A stretch of 64,000 nt of DNA from Steromphala cineraria (GCA_916613615.1 OU744725.1:57606575-57670574), one strand, 5' to 3'; shown: positions 10,621 to 29,011, counted from the first letter of the stretch. Made by a program: numbers and translations. The notes: generated by a model not told the origin, from the sequence alone.

Positions 10621-13600
10621 TTGTATATACATTTTCGATGGAATCATGATGCAAGAGAAGATTCATATTCAAAGTTATTAAAATTTAAGTTTCTTTAATG
10701 GAGTCCTGTGGATAACAACAAGAAAATGGTTGACAATCTGGTGACTATTTGTGCTCAAATAGGATTATACAAAGAAGATATCTTCATCACCTTTCAGGCA
10801 TGGGATAGTGCCATCATCATGACAGAGATATGTTAATCATTTATTACATAACTTTAGTATTAAAACAAATCATACAGTACTTTAACTGAAAGAATGTGGG
10901 AATTGAATGTTTCTTTTTGGAAAATAAGTGCTCCAATATGTGTCATTGTGATCAAAACTCCTTGCCTTTTGTAGAATGAATAGTGGATATCTCAGTGTGA
11001 ATCATGTATGATATTGTTGAAGATAATGTTTCAGTCGACTCTACCTTAATCGCCTTACATGACCCAACTGCCTGACTGTTCAGTGATAGTTTGCACTGTG
11101 ATATAGCCACATGATGCATTTGTCAAGAAAAAATTAATTTTATATTTACTGGTAACATTTTTTTTTCATTAAAATATTGATGTTGTTTTTAAGTTTAGTT
11201 TGTATGTGTCATGAGATCTTGTTTGAGGTCAGAGACTCACAATGTCATATCGCTGGTGAGGAAAATAGTTTGGTATATTAGTTGATTAGGTAACTAATTT
11301 GTTGCTTCAGCTCTCTTGCTACTTATAACTAGAAACATAGGTTAAGTAAAATCATTTATCTTTAATGAAGCATCATATAAAAGATTAGTATTTCCATTTG
11401 CATTAACACTTTTTCTTACAAGTCAACAACTATTAAATATTTTTGGAAATTTGCATCTCAACACCTTAACAAGGCTTGATTCATAGTAGGAGTCTTATTT
11501 GAACAACCATTTAGAAATTGTTCACAAATATGTATACAATATGAATACATGTATTCGAAATGAAACATATATATACTTTATGAATAATTATTCCAAAATT
11601 TAAAAAGAATATAAGATTTTAAAAAACATTACTTTTACCAAAGCGTATAATGATTGTAACATGTATATGCATAACTGTACAAAAACTCACTGATCATTTT
11701 TTAAAGAAAAAATTATTTGATAGGGGAGATTCATTCATCTATCTGATTTATGGATCATAATCACAAAGCCATCTCTTACTGTTATTGCAGTCAATATTGG
11801 CATCATCGGTGTACATTTCTGTACTGAAATATCATTTTGTTATTTGGTTGTCATGGTGATGTCAATATGGCTGACTCACAACAAAACAAGGATTTATTGT
11901 GAAAGAAAATCAAGATATTCATGGAATAATCAATGTTCCCTCTTACAGGTTTTTTCAAAGAGAGAAATGACCTGGTTTTATAGATGGAAAAACATGTATG
12001 TGCTTGAGACGGTTATTCTAGTTTTCTCAATGACAGGCTTCAAAATTTGTGGAATTATGTCAGAATTATTTATAAATGTTATCTCTCTTTTGTTTGTTGA
12101 TCCTTGTTTTATGTGGTTTTTGTTATTTTCTTATAATGTTATCATTAACATTTAAAGGTGAATCAAATTTAATCAATAATAAAATATGATCATATAGTTT
12201 TGGATTTGAAGAAATGATGATTTGAAATCTATATTTGTTCTGTTGTTGACAGAATTTGTTACTTACTCTAATAATATTTTTATTGGCACAGATTTCTGAC
12301 AAGATTGATAGTACCTTTTTATAAAAACCATAAAAGTGCATTAAAATCATAATGCAATCACACAATAAATGTTTCTGTTCTCATAAATATATTCCTGCAT
12401 AATGGTTGTGCATAAAAATTAATAATGCTAGAAATACAATAAGATTGCAATATTCTTTGAAACTGTAAAATTTCTTTATATTTTGTTTGGAGATTAATAG
12501 TCATACAGTATAAATAATCAGTTGTTATATCAAGTGAAAAGTAGACTTAGTATCAGTATGATTACTGGACAAAAATGTGATTCTCTTTCAAAAAGAACTC
12601 CTTGACATTAAATCGCTTATCAAAGTCATCATGGGGATAATTAGTTTCATTAAATATATTCTTTGTGGTTGCATTGATATCAAACAGAATCCCTCCTTTA
12701 ACGTAAATCAAGTTCGGTCTTTTGATGTAGAGAATGATGCATTTATTGGACGCAGTATTATCATGTTGCATTTTGTAAACAATATGGAGGTAGCAAAATC
12801 GCCTTATCACCTGTTGAGTTGATATTATTCATTTGATCTCATCCAAGTTTTCCCTGTTGTAAATGTGATTCAACTATCAGTTTGCATCTACCACTCAAAG
12901 TTTATTTTGTGAACACAAATTTCAACAAGATTATGATATATGATTATAAGCACCCTGAATGCTAAGAAATTGGTAAAAATGTCGGGCTATTCTTAGTCTT
13001 GAAATGAATGACTCAACTTAGTAATTTAAGATATATGCTGAACCTATTTTAGAGTGTTTGTAACATTTGATAAAAACACGCCTTATACATTGTAATATAC
13101 GGTACATCAATTTTGTTAACATTTTTGTATATTTTGGGAGTTGACTTGTAACGAATGGCAGAACTCTAGAATAGCAAAAGATTTGAATGGGTATATCATA
13201 GGACTGGTTTAACTTTGGGGAACATCATATGTGACCTCCAAGGCGTCTCTATTATGCTTCAATGTTTGAATGTGTCTGCTACATCATTGCATTTAAAGTT
13301 CTCCAGGCACTTTTCGCTTACATAGTCATTACATATTTAGCAACATCGCACCAATGATGTGTATAGCTCCTTTTACATTCCTGCCTTTATTAATTACATA
13401 AACTATATACAATATTTTCATTTGTATCAGTTTATAATCATCAACGCAAGATGTCATTTGTTTGTTGTAAAAAGGCATTAAAAGTCCTACTATTGTTATA
13501 TGAAGTTGGTTAATCTCTACAATGTGATATTGTTTCTAACCATGTCCATGTTCTATTTTCACCACCTGTACTACATTATAATATTATGTTGCTGCTGAAT

Positions 13601-13640
13601 ATGTTCAGCAAGGAATAAAAACTGTTGATATCCTCAAATG
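10621..13640 (+). other. AT-rich region after proximal poly(A) signal
   Basis: Possibly distal 3'UTR of the CEP97-like gene, otherwise intergenic. Short open frames here (for example 11844-12155) have AT-driven composition and match nothing I recognise. No RNA gene or repeat unit was identified. Confidence 0.4.
13614..13619 (+). terminator. Poly(A) signal AATAAA, distal candidate
   Basis: AATAAA followed within 30 bases by TGGTTCAGTGTTGATT, a T/G-rich downstream element. It could end a long isoform of the CEP97-like transcript. Confidence 0.3.
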
Positions 13641-13710
13641 GTTCAGTGTTGATTACTAATTTCCTCGAATAGACACCAGGTCTCGAAAAGATGCCGGGGG
13701 TATGGCTGTT

Positions 13711-13775
13711 TCCGTCGCTAATGGCTGAAATATTGCCCAAGCGGTGTGAAGCACTATAACTCTCTCACTCAGTGT
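13711..13775 (+). repeat. SINE-like tail fragment
   Basis: GGCTGAAATATTGCCC followed by AACTCTCTCACTCAG, the same type of tail as at 20-70. Confidence 0.4.
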
Positions 13776-14619
13776 TGATTGATTTCCCCTTTTTCAAATA
13801 TGAATATGATGCTGAAGACAGCTTATATCCTTTCATTCTCTTCCCACAGAGGCAGCTCAGTCGTATCAGAGCAAGCCTCTGTTCTTATTAGCCTTATACA
13901 TGGGATAGAAAGGTAGAAGTCTTATTGGAGGCAAACTAAGTTAGTTGTGCAATAGGTGACGTCATTTCATTAGTGATCATTTGCAAAGCCTAGGTCAGTT
14001 TTGTATGCTTCGGCAAAACATCCAGGGGGGATAACTCTTCCTTTTGCAAAACATCGTTTTAACCTTCTCATTACCGTAGTTTATTAGGTTAATTAGTAAA
14101 ATAAAATAAAATTAAATGCAAATGAAGGAGATATCTTCTGTTGCAACGTTTTGCCGCTAGGGCAAACTGCCAGAACTTTGAGATGAAAGAGTGAATGATA
14201 TCGTCATATCATTGGATAACCTTGATCAGAGAAAAGGTAATTTTGGGTTTAACATCAATTATGCAATATGCTTTTTAAGAAGAAGATTACATAGCTTTTA
14301 TAGGTCAGGGCCACTGGGGTTCCTAAATGGGGGACACAGGTTCACTTTATTTATGAATAAGAATCCACATTAGCAAGATTCGGCTTTTTAAGACTTTTGC
14401 CTTTTGCTTCTTGAGAAGATGAAGAAATAGGTTTTGAGGATATGGCTCCTGGGGCCCTTAATATTATCAAAATCAACCAAATTTGGTATTTTGGAAATAA
14501 TTGGATTTTCTTAAAAAAAATTATTAAACTAGATAAGTGTTTGCGAGATTCCGCAAAAGCAGAGCAGCCCCTAATCTGGGGGTTTTGCCTTCCCCTGTTC
14601 CGCCTTAGCAAATTGGGTG

Positions 14620-15200
14620 TTTGTTTGTTACCTTGACCTTTGACATTCAAGGTCACACAATCAATGAACACTTTTCATTGAGTATAACGATCATGTATTG
14701 ATTAAAAGTGTCATAGTTAAAATAAAACATTTTTGGTAAACCATGCTGAAGTCATGACCTTGTTGTGACCTTGACCTTTGACAGATTGTAGTGAAAACCT
14801 TTTCAAAATGTTTTACTCTTCCAAGGACGATAATATCAAATAAGAGCTTCATAGCACAAAAAAATTCAAGTTATCTCGTTTACAAGGAATTATTTTGTGA
14901 TTTTATAGCTCATGACCTTGACCTTTGACCTTGAATGTGAACATGTCATAGTAATTCCCCAGAGTTCTGAAAAGTTTAATGGGATTAAGTTATACCCAAA
15001 TTAGGTGCACATTACAATTACTCAAATCATATGACTTTGACCTTCAAGGTCACACAATCAATGAACACTTTTCATTGAGTATAACAATCATCTATTGATT
15101 AAAAGTGTTCATAGTTAAAATAAAGCATTTTTGTAAAACCATGCTATAGTTGTGACCTTGACCTTTGACAGATTGTAGCGAAAACCTGAAAGACCCAATG
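14620..15200 (+). repeat. TGACCTTGACC-rich repeat block, two ~135-bp copies
   Basis: A segment starting CAATCAATGAACACTTTTCA occurs at 14658 and 15056 (about 398 apart), each followed by GTGACCTTGACCTTTGACAG. Additional TGACCTTGACCTTTGACCTTG lies between them. It resembles the element at 6848-7888 in word content only. Confidence 0.6.
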
Positions 15201-15229
15201 GGCGCATGGCATGTCTATCCGTAAACTTT

Positions 15230-16150
15230 TCACATTTTCAACTTCTTCTCCAGAACCAATGACTCTAGAGAGCTAAAATTTGATGTGCAGACTCCTTGGT
15301 CAATGGGGATTCTAAATTGTAGATTTCATGACCCCATGACCCCAAATGGGGTCACAGGGGTCAAAACCTTAAAAACCTATTTTCATCTTCTCCTCCAGTT
15401 CCAAAAGGTCTAGAGAGCTGAAAAGTTGTGAGTAGACTCCTTGGCCAATGGGGATTCTAGATTGTGGATTTTATGACCTCATGACCCCAAATGGGGTCAC
15501 AGGTGTCAAAACCTTAAAATCTTATTTTCATCTTCTTCTCCAGTTCCAAAAGGTCTAGAGAGCTGAAAAGTTGTTTATAATACCTCTATTAAATTTGTAA
15601 GAATATCATTGGTCAGTTGGCTATCCGTGAGGTCAGTTTTGTGACAGAAATTTGTGACACTGACCTGAGATATTGACTCGTCACTTGATTTGTCACATGA
15701 TTGCATCTGTTACGTGCCGCTTTGTTTTGACATTACACATGAAACACATGCATAACAAATTTGAGGAAAAAGGAATTTCGGTATAATAAAACACTTAGTT
15801 ACTCATGGTGAGGTCATTATGTGAAATACAAGGACTCTCAAACCTGACTCCCTCGGCGGTCTGACCTGACCTCGGCCTGCGGCCTTGGTAAGGTCAGACC
15901 GCCTCGGTAGTCAGGTCTCGAGTCCTTGTATTTCACATAATGACCTCACCATGAGTAATTAAGTGTATAGTGTAGACTCCTTGGCCAATGGGGATTCTAA
16001 ATTGTAGATTTCGTGACCCCATGACCCCAAATTGGGGTCACAGGGGTCAAAACCTTAAAACCTATTTTCATCTTCTCCTCCAGTTCCAAAAGGTCTAGAG
16101 AGCTGAAAAAATGTGAGTAGACTCCTTGGCCAATGAAGATTCTAAATTGT
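15230..16150 (+). repeat. ~146-bp tandem array, split by an inserted hairpin element
   Basis: Four units share TCCAAAAGGTCTAGAGAGCT, GACTCCTTGG and CAATG(G/A)GGATTCTA, at about 15303, 15447, 15983 and 16131. The expected 146-bp spacing is broken only between the second and third, where the element at 15575-15970 sits. Confidence 0.75.
15575..15970. mobile_element. Hairpin element inserted in the tandem array
   Basis: A large inverted repeat occupies 15791-15967: ACTCATGGTGAGGTCATTAT and its complement are the outer arms, with a GC-rich inner stem (CTCGGCCTGCGGCCTTGG) at the tip. It interrupts a repeat unit after AGCTGAAAAGTTGT. Tip sequence resembles the hairpins at 51803-51897 and 61772-61861. 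Confidence 0.7.
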
Positions 16151-16544
16151 AGATTTGGTTACCAATTAAAAAGTCATAAGTCTGATGAGCTATAGAACCG
16201 ATGGCTCTATTTTTAAGTGATTTTATAGCTTGTGACCTTGACCTTGACCTTGACTGTGAACATGTCAAAATCGTTTCCCCGAGGTATAAGCAGTAAGTTA
16301 TGAATATAAGTTCTTGTAAGCTTAGTGGAAAAAAGTTATAGGCATTAGCATGAGTGCGGCGGCGGCCGCAGAAACTGCACAAATACTGATAAATTTTCTT
16401 GGTTAATATTTTTTAAAATATTCAAAAACAGTTGAGGATTAATGTTGGCAAAAGTTGTAGTGAAACTTAAGTTCCATGGTCAAGAAATTCAAGGGTGTCC
16501 TCTGGAGCCCATGTGATAGGATAATAACTTTTCTTTATCAGTCG

Positions 16545-16831
16545 TACAAGATTCCACTGGTTAGCGCGTTTTGGCTTCGAATCAAGAAGTCGGTGGTTTC
16601 GAACAATTCTTCATGCAGTAAGGTTTGGGTGCAATGCTTAAATGAATAGCGCAGTATCACCCATGGTTTGCTTGTTTCAGGCGATGTTAACAGGTTTCAC
16701 GACATTACATAGCCACAATAGTGTTGCGGGCTTTCTCCCTTTAATACATGTAATACTAGTAGCCGTGATTATAAGTGAAATTCTCTTGAAATTGGTGTTA
16801 ACCCAAATCACCTCACCTCACCTCACCTTAC
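16545..16831 (+). mobile_element. tRNA-derived SINE with (TCACC)n tail
   Basis: The head carries TGGTTAGCGCG (A-box-like) and, 34 bases on, GGTGGTTTCGAACAATTC (B-box-like), the spacing of a pol III tRNA promoter. The body shares CATAGCCACAATAGTGTTG and TTTCTCCCT with 37533-37709. It ends in repeated TCACC. Confidence 0.65.
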
Positions 16832-17669
16832 AAGATTCCACAATGTTCACCCGATTCTTCCCCTTTTGGCCACTTTAGATGGATGTTTCCTGAGACGGTC
16901 AGTCTCATAGCCGTGACAATCCTTATCATGATTTTGTGAAACAGAAAACAAAGCCTGTGGACTGCTGTGAATACACAGTTTATTAACGGACTGGACTGGA
17001 CTGGATTTTGTAACACTTGGTCAGCTGAGCTGCTTCCATACGGAATGTGTATACGTACAAACAACAGTGTAAAGTAAACAATATCACTTTGACTTGGTAA
17101 ACATACCTGCTAGAGACACATTCATAAAAGTCTTAAACAAGATTTCAACCTGCTCTTATAGAGAATGACTGTCTGGGGAGATTATATCTTAAAGGGTTGT
17201 ACTGATGAAAGTTTAATGTCCTTGTTTGGTTGGCTGAAATACTTAAAACTGCACTTTTGTTTTTGGTTGAATATTTTATACAGATCTTCTTTATCAACAC
17301 TAATAGTTTGCAATTATCAAAAACAATTTAGTTATGTGAAAATGTATATTTTCACAAATTTAACTTTTCTGGTTAGTATCAAATTAACCAGAATCAACAA
17401 ATCAATACGTTAAATTAATAAACCCTATTACTTTTCAACAGCAACATTCCTTATTTCATTGGGGTTTTTTAATTTACTCATCATATATAAATGATATCAG
17501 CTGTGTATGAAAAAGCACATCATTTCTAGTTCCTACTGATTACAATTTTCTTTAATGATATGATTCCAGTGAAATTATATAATCTTCTTTTGAAAATATG
17601 CCATGTTAAAAGTTTCTACTGAAAATTCATTTGAATGTGTTGTCAGTCACTTACAACAGTTACTGTTAA

Positions 17670-18160
17670 CACTGCTAAGAATCATGACGTCACAACTGAT
17701 AACACTGCTAAGAGTCATGACGTCACAACTGATAACACTGCTAAGATTTATGACCTCACAACTGATAACATTGCTAAGAGTCATGACGTCACAACTGGTA
17801 ACACTGCTCAGATTCATGACGTCTCTTACAACTGATAACACTGCTAAGAGTCATGACCTCACAACTGATAACACTGCTAAGAGTCATGACGTCACAACTG
17901 GTAACACTGCTCAGATTCATGACGTCTCTTACAACTGATAACACTGCTAAGACTCATGACCTCACAACTGATAACACTGCTAAGAGTCATGACGTCACAA
18001 CTGGTAACACTGCTCAGATTCATGACGTCTCTTACAACTGATAACACTGCTAAGAGTCATGACCTCACAACTGATAACACTGGTCAGATTCATGACGTCT
18101 CTTACAACTGATAACACTGCTAAGATTTGTGACGTCACAACTGATAACACTGCTAAGATG
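17670..18160 (+). repeat. 33-bp minisatellite of CRE-like TGACGTCA sites with 103-bp higher order
   Basis: About 14 units of CATGACGTCACAACTGATAA plus CACTGCTAAGAGT. Perfect TGACGTCA palindromes start at 17685, 17718, 17784, 17887, 17990 and 18130; variants TGACCTCA and TGACGTCT fill other units. Units of 33, 33 and 37 bases repeat as a 103-bp block (17751, 17854, 17957 and 18060 for one variant). The open frames across it are a by-product of the 33-bp period. Confidence 0.9.
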
Positions 18161-19317
18161 TCATACAAAAGCTCATGACATCAAGTTGTTGCCAAGACAT
18201 ATGACAAATATGCTTTTTAGGAAAAGAAGTCCAAAATCTCTAACTTAAGGTGATAACATGTGTGACATTACAAACCACTCTGTGAGATAAACATGGTAGA
18301 TGTCAAGAAAGGAAAAGGAAAAACAAATCCTCAGATTTTTCATCAATTGGTCTGACAATACTTGATGCTCTATACCAATGAAAACTAATCCATATCTAAC
18401 ATCATTTCTTGAATAAATAAAGATTCGTAAAACATCTCAGCTACTCAAAAATCAAAGCAATCATGGAGAAAAAATTTCAAAATAGTTACCAATTAGATAT
18501 ATAAGGAAGAACAAAGATACAAAGTTCAGCCAGAATGCCACTTGGACAGAAATTTACCAAAAAGGATAATATTCCGTTTAACTGATATATATGGATATAA
18601 ATGATTATAGACAAAAACACAGGGAAAATACAGTGCATCAAATATAGATAAAAACAAGCAAGTGTACAAATCTGTGCAACATATTTCAGAAAGTTAAATG
18701 AAATATACAAAAGAAATAAAAAGACTAATGGAAGGCAAATAAAATTGTAAATGTAAATTGGAAGATTCATTCAGCACAGAGGAAAAACAAATTTTCTTTC
18801 AGTTCCAGGCTGACAAGCAATATGCAATTCAGGAGATCAAATATATGAACTAAAATTGATCAAATGATTACTATCAAAACAAATAAATTAACAACGAAAC
18901 AAATTGTGATTGTGTTATTGTATGGGTGTATAGGATACGAATTAGAATAGTTGAAAACAAGTACCTTTACAGATTAAAATTATAAATAATAATGGGCGAG
19001 TCGCCAAACTTTCTGTAATCAGTTTATTTTAATGCAGATAGTGTGATCACAAACAATTCAATATCAAATAATTCATTTATTGTTAACTAGATTTAAAATA
19101 ATCTTCAAAACAAATCCTCAAAATTTTCAGAATTTTTATCAGAAACCAATTGATGAAATCACTGACTAATATTTTAATATTAAAAAATCTTTCGGCAAAA
19201 TACCACTTTTAAAAAAAAACTTACTTTTCTCCTGCAATTTGCTGTTGTTCATTATGAATAAAATGTAAATAGCATGGCACTTGTACAATGCATATAGGAT
19301 AACACCATACCATTCGC

Positions 19318-19560
19318 TAACTCGGCCAATACGTAAAAACTTGGTGGGCCAATATGACTCGTATATCGATACATAAATTTTAAAACTTCAACAGTCATAA
19401 CAGTTCACCAATTACATCTTTTATATTGATTAGTTTATGGAAATGAACTTTCAACTGTGCCACAAGTAAAACAAAAAGAGGTTAATTATTAAATTCTGAA
19501 ATCTCAAGTTTTTTGTATTGGCCTCAGGTAAATTGAGGACCTGTCATTAGGCCAATAGGA
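19318..19560. repeat. Decayed CCAATAC inverted-repeat element
   Basis: GGCCAATACGTAAAAACTTG at the left and TATTGGCCTCAGG...GACCTGTCATTAGGCCAAT at the right resemble the ends and hairpin words of the elements at 51803-52170 and 61540-61880. Confidence 0.45.
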
Positions 19561-22214
19561 AAAAAGTTGATTAACAAAATCATAAAATAAATGGTAGAAA
19601 TGGCACTATGTAAGAAAACAACAGCTTACTGAGAAAGCATAAATGGCACATTAGAAGACTGTTGATAGAACAGTTATGGAAGAACGGAATATGAAAAGGA
19701 AAAGAATATATCATTAATCTATACTTCAGCAGACTTCAGTATGACATCAAAATCATTAGCTCACGTATCAAATAAAAATTATTTGATTGAGAACAAATCA
19801 TTCATTTCATGAATTTTTACTTATATTTCTATGAAGAAAATTCCTTTCAAGGTATTAACAATTTCATTTGAATTATCACAGACGTACGTGGAGTAAATAA
19901 ACATTCAACAATTATTCATTGGTGGAAACGTTCAATTCTTAGAATACAGAATATCTCAAATTAAATTTCCACAATTTTAGGATTTGAAAAACATATTTAA
20001 GGATTTCAACTTTCATCAGATAAAGCAATTTTCCATTTAGTTCTATTATATTTATCCTTAATTCAATACCTTATATTCTTAAATGATATACCATCATCAA
20101 ATATTATTACCTTACTTGTATAAATGTAAATATCACATTCTTAAAATATTGAATTAAGTAATATTTATTTCTTTGCAATCACAGTTGTAGCTTTCACTGG
20201 CAAGTTTAACAAACCATTCAGCTACCAAGAACCATTTTGATTTGTTTTTTCAGAGCTTAAAAAGAAATATTAATTCTTCAGATTTAACCCATTAATTAGT
20301 TTATACCAAATGTATTGTCTTAACCTTAACGGTCTCTTTTCAAAATCATCAAGTATCAAACAATAACAGATTGTAGCCATTTTACTTGGAACACCTTTAC
20401 TCATTTGAGATAAGGAAATACATTTGCTTAGCTTAACAGCACGTTTGATATTTTAAGAATTGATTAAACATTTTGTCTTGTAATGGGTAAGTTTCATTTT
20501 CAAATGACCTCTTTGTCGACCTAAAAAATGCTCTAATGCCACATTAATCTCTAAACATAAAAAAAAAAATCATACATGAGAAAACATAAAAGGTTGAGTC
20601 TTATCCATAATTCATAACGTATCCATAGCTTAAGATATACTTTAAAAAAAAAAGATTTTAAAAAGTTGGAAAAGTGGAAAAATCTTTGGTTTCCATCAAA
20701 TAAATATGATAAAATACAGTGGAAAGTGTAAAACGAAGATATAAATGGAAATAACAATTCATAAACAAGTCTATAATTAAAAAGAAGAAAAGCTAGTCCT
20801 TAGTAAATTGAAAAACTTTACTAACATAAACTTAGAAAGATCGATAAGGCATTTGAAAATCAAGGTGTAATGCATAACTAAATTCGCAAAAAAACAATTT
20901 TACCAGTAATTTGAAATTGGCTTGTTTTTCTTTCAAAATTATGGCAAGCAAATACTCTCAAGGATTAAAGAGATCACTAAAAATATCCATAAATGACATC
21001 TTTTGGAATTTTTCTTTTACAAAACATTTGCCCAGACTCATAAGTATATCTTACAAGGAAATCATCAATGTCAAAGCCACTTGTTAACATTGTAAATATT
21101 GCATTCCTGTGTCTGACATTGTGAAAACAGTAATAACTGGATATGTATAAGTTGATATGTTAAAATATTAAATTGAGTCACTAGACATTTTATCAAGTAA
21201 TACCACCCATCAAAATAACAAAAACTCAAAAGTCACTCAATTCACTAATTCATTTTGGAGGATTCAGTTCTTATTTGATTAAGACTTGATGTGGGTGGAT
21301 AAAAAACATTCAATCTTCATCAATGACATTAATTGGAAAACAAACTTATCACTATTTCAATTGATTTTCAACAAAGTTTTATGTTACATTTATATCAGTA
21401 AGACAATACCTAATGTTATCATAACAATCATAAACTATATCAATATTCATTGTATGATGTAGCTACTGTTAACACTGGCAGTGTCACTTGGCACAAATAA
21501 CTGGACATGTTTTCAATATAGTAATATACAAGTTTGTAACATTCAACCACTTCTTTTTAACACCACATTAAAAAGATTGAAATCTCATCACTCCTTTTAA
21601 TTGGTCAGGAGATTAGACCCGATAAGATAAAAAAGTTTGTGAATGTTTATAAGTTTCATGATCATTTTCATATAAGAATATATGAGATTTTTCTTACCCT
21701 CACATCACAGAATGCAAACTATAAAGGAATTCTTCATTCTTGGTAAATGAATCTGTTTCAGAAGTGAAATAATCTCTTCAAAATGCTATTCCACACTCAT
21801 ACCCCACAGTAAGTTTGACCCCTGCTCAACAGAGATCAGATTGTGCTTCTTCCTGTGACCTTCACCTTCCATAAATTCAACCAATCACAGACCTGCATTT
21901 AGATTGAATCATTACAACAAATTCCTTGATTTAGCAATTAAGGAAGAGTGAAAAAAACGGATGAAAAAGCATGTGGGTGTTACTTATGATCTGATATCAA
22001 TGACATTGGTAATGTTTTATTCCTTCTGTTACATCAGCATATTTGTATCCACAAAGCTTCTGCCACACCCTGATATATACATATAACCAGCCAATGACTG
22101 CCCTCCAGCAATATGGGCAATATTTCTAAATAACTGAATTATAGGAAGGAGAGATAAACCTTAAGACTCCTCAAATGATGATAATTCATTGTTTGAAAAA
22201 CTGACATTTGAAAA

Positions 22215-22355
22215 TATCACCACGCATAGCAGTGTATAAAATAGATTGGAAACCTAGCTTCTCCTGGAAAATGATTGGTCAATTCTTTAGGGGAAATAAT
22301 TGTTTTTTGAAAAGTTACCAGTCCTGACCAAAAAGTAACAAGTCCTGGCAAGAAC
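22215..22355 (-). repeat. Dispersed repeat, reverse copy
   Basis: Reverse complement of the 6124-6276 repeat: TATAAAATAGATTGGAAACC at one end and AGTCCTGACCAAAAAGTAAC at the other. Confidence 0.6.
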
Positions 22356-24454
22356 ATATTACGTGTATTGTAGGATACAATTATACTGATGTAGCAGGAT
22401 CCTTCTATAATAATTAAATATTGCAATATGAACCAAACAAATTTTGAATATCAGTTTCCTGGAAAATGAGTGTTTTCAAAATACAATACAACAATCAGTG
22501 TAAGATATATAAAATAATCGGGAAAAATGAGACAAATGTCATTTTGGGATGGATGATGTTTTTACATTGAACACAAACACCGGAAACTAAAAACATGTGG
22601 TTTAACGTTTCGACTAGCTCGGAAGCATTGTTGCCAAATATATTCTGGCATTAAATATCAATATTGCACACCACACCAAAGCTTCGATGTTAAGATATGA
22701 TGTAAATTTAAATGATGTTACGTAAAGAGTTACCATAATTTCTCTATTAATTCAACATCTCCAATAACTCAACCACAAATTCAAAACACTTCTAAAATTT
22801 CAACCAAGTTCCAAAAATTAATGCTCCTATGATTCATGCATTGCTTGAAATAATTGTTTGATTTGCAAAAGAAACCCAAAAATAATGATTGCAAAGCGTA
22901 AGTTTATCTACGGCAGTAATCAAATTAAAATATCTTGATTATGATAGCATTGCCATTATTTTGTGATCATCTTCTAAATCTAAGCATCATTATCACACAT
23001 TTACTTGATATTTTTCCATTATTTAGACAAAAGAGCCAATTGATCACCAAAAGGGAAAAATAGTTCAATCATAGAACTTTTCTGAAAATCTTTTGAAAAT
23101 TGGAGGGTCAAATTAATAGAGAATAACAATACTATACGGCCACACATTCCTGATCTAGTGGTCCAATTAATGTAAGAATGTGAAACAGTTTTGGTCCATG
23201 TATAGAATATCTAAGTGTTCCCAATTCATTTCCAACTTCAACTCAATTTTTAATGGAAATAAAAGGTTAATGATAAAAACTGAGCTTCAAGGTATAAGTT
23301 AACACAATGAACACTTTTTCTTTTGATTTGAGACGTAGTGAAAGCCAGCCACCATATCTCCGGTTGTGGTCTGCTTCGTCATTTTAACAACTATTAAAAG
23401 GGTTAAAATGATACGCCAAAAAACTCAGACGTGACAACCTCTAACATATATCCTGATATGTTTGGCCCACATATTGAGACATTTGATAATCTAAACCTCA
23501 TCATGTATATCATACCGGATGATATCAATGATTTTACTCTTCCTCTTAGTGTCACTGTATACCTCACATTGGAAGTAAGATCTATTGGCTAGGACAAAAA
23601 TATAACTCTATATAAAACATCTTCTACATTTCCTCCTTCCATCTCTTCGTCTTCTCTATTTTGATTCTTCTGGTTATTTCTCCTCTCCAATCTTATCACC
23701 TGTCTGCAGAATTTGACTTGCTGTGTTAAGGGAAGTAACTCCTGATAAAGTCTCTAGGTGGCATACCATAGAGTAATAAACAATAAGGATTCCTGTAGGT
23801 CTATGGATAGAAAGCAAAGGATAAGTCAGATATATACATAAAGGAATAATAAGAAAGTTATCATACACCATATAATGTTCTGCCAATAAACAAATTTGGT
23901 CCTGATTTCAAATAGATTTATGGGTCACTTTCTACTTGAGAAGAGAAAACTAACTGTCTGTCTGTTGTGATTTGTTTAAATCAGATGGAAACTGTCACTC
24001 TTAACTACCCGGCAGTCGTGTGTCAAGAATGGTTTAATCATATATCAATTAGACTCTACTGGTTCTTGTTAACATCAGTTATTGTCAAAGGGAAAACAAG
24101 CTAAACAAACAATCAGTAATCAAACTTGAAATATTTAAAATAGATTTTCAAAAAGGATACATAGATGTGCTCAAACCATGAAGCTGAAAGTCAAAATGAC
24201 AATATTGAAAATAACAGGAAAACATTTTTGAATCCAAGACATGTGCATTTCATTAAATAACAGGATTATTGAAACTAAATTTTAATTTTATCTGTCACAT
24301 ACAAACTGTTAAAACAAAAAGCACTTTATAACCGTTAAAAAATATTTAAATGTTTAAATATTTTAGTTTAGAATTATGATACTCTCTGCTTTTCACCAAT
24401 TTGAAATGAGTATGAAATAAATTAATAATCCTATTGTACTCAATGTTAGCTTAC

Positions 24455-29011
<4,557 letters not shown>

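Larger units (their letters stand above)
18161..24454. other. AT-rich intergenic region or long 3'UTR of CCDC28-like gene
   Basis: No coding exon was recognised on either strand. It lies downstream of the last CCDC28-like exon seen (minus strand), so it should hold that gene's missing terminal exon and 3'UTR. A decayed GGCCAATA-bearing repeat is at 19318-19560 and a dispersed repeat at 22215-22355. Confidence 0.5.

Noticed and set aside
11844..12155. 103-residue open frame
   Set aside because: AT-rich, hydrophobic by composition, no known family, and no splice context.
17603..18041. Several overlapping open frames reading KSHDVTTDNTA-type repeats
   Set aside because: They are open in more than one frame because the minisatellite period is 33 bases; no start context, splice signals or composition of a gene.
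23590..23735. Candidate last exon of the CCDC28-like gene (minus strand, acceptor CTTAACACAG)
   Set aside because: The phase fits and the frame reads QVKFCRQVIRLERRNNQKNQ, but it does not resemble the Leu-rich family end, so it was not annotated.
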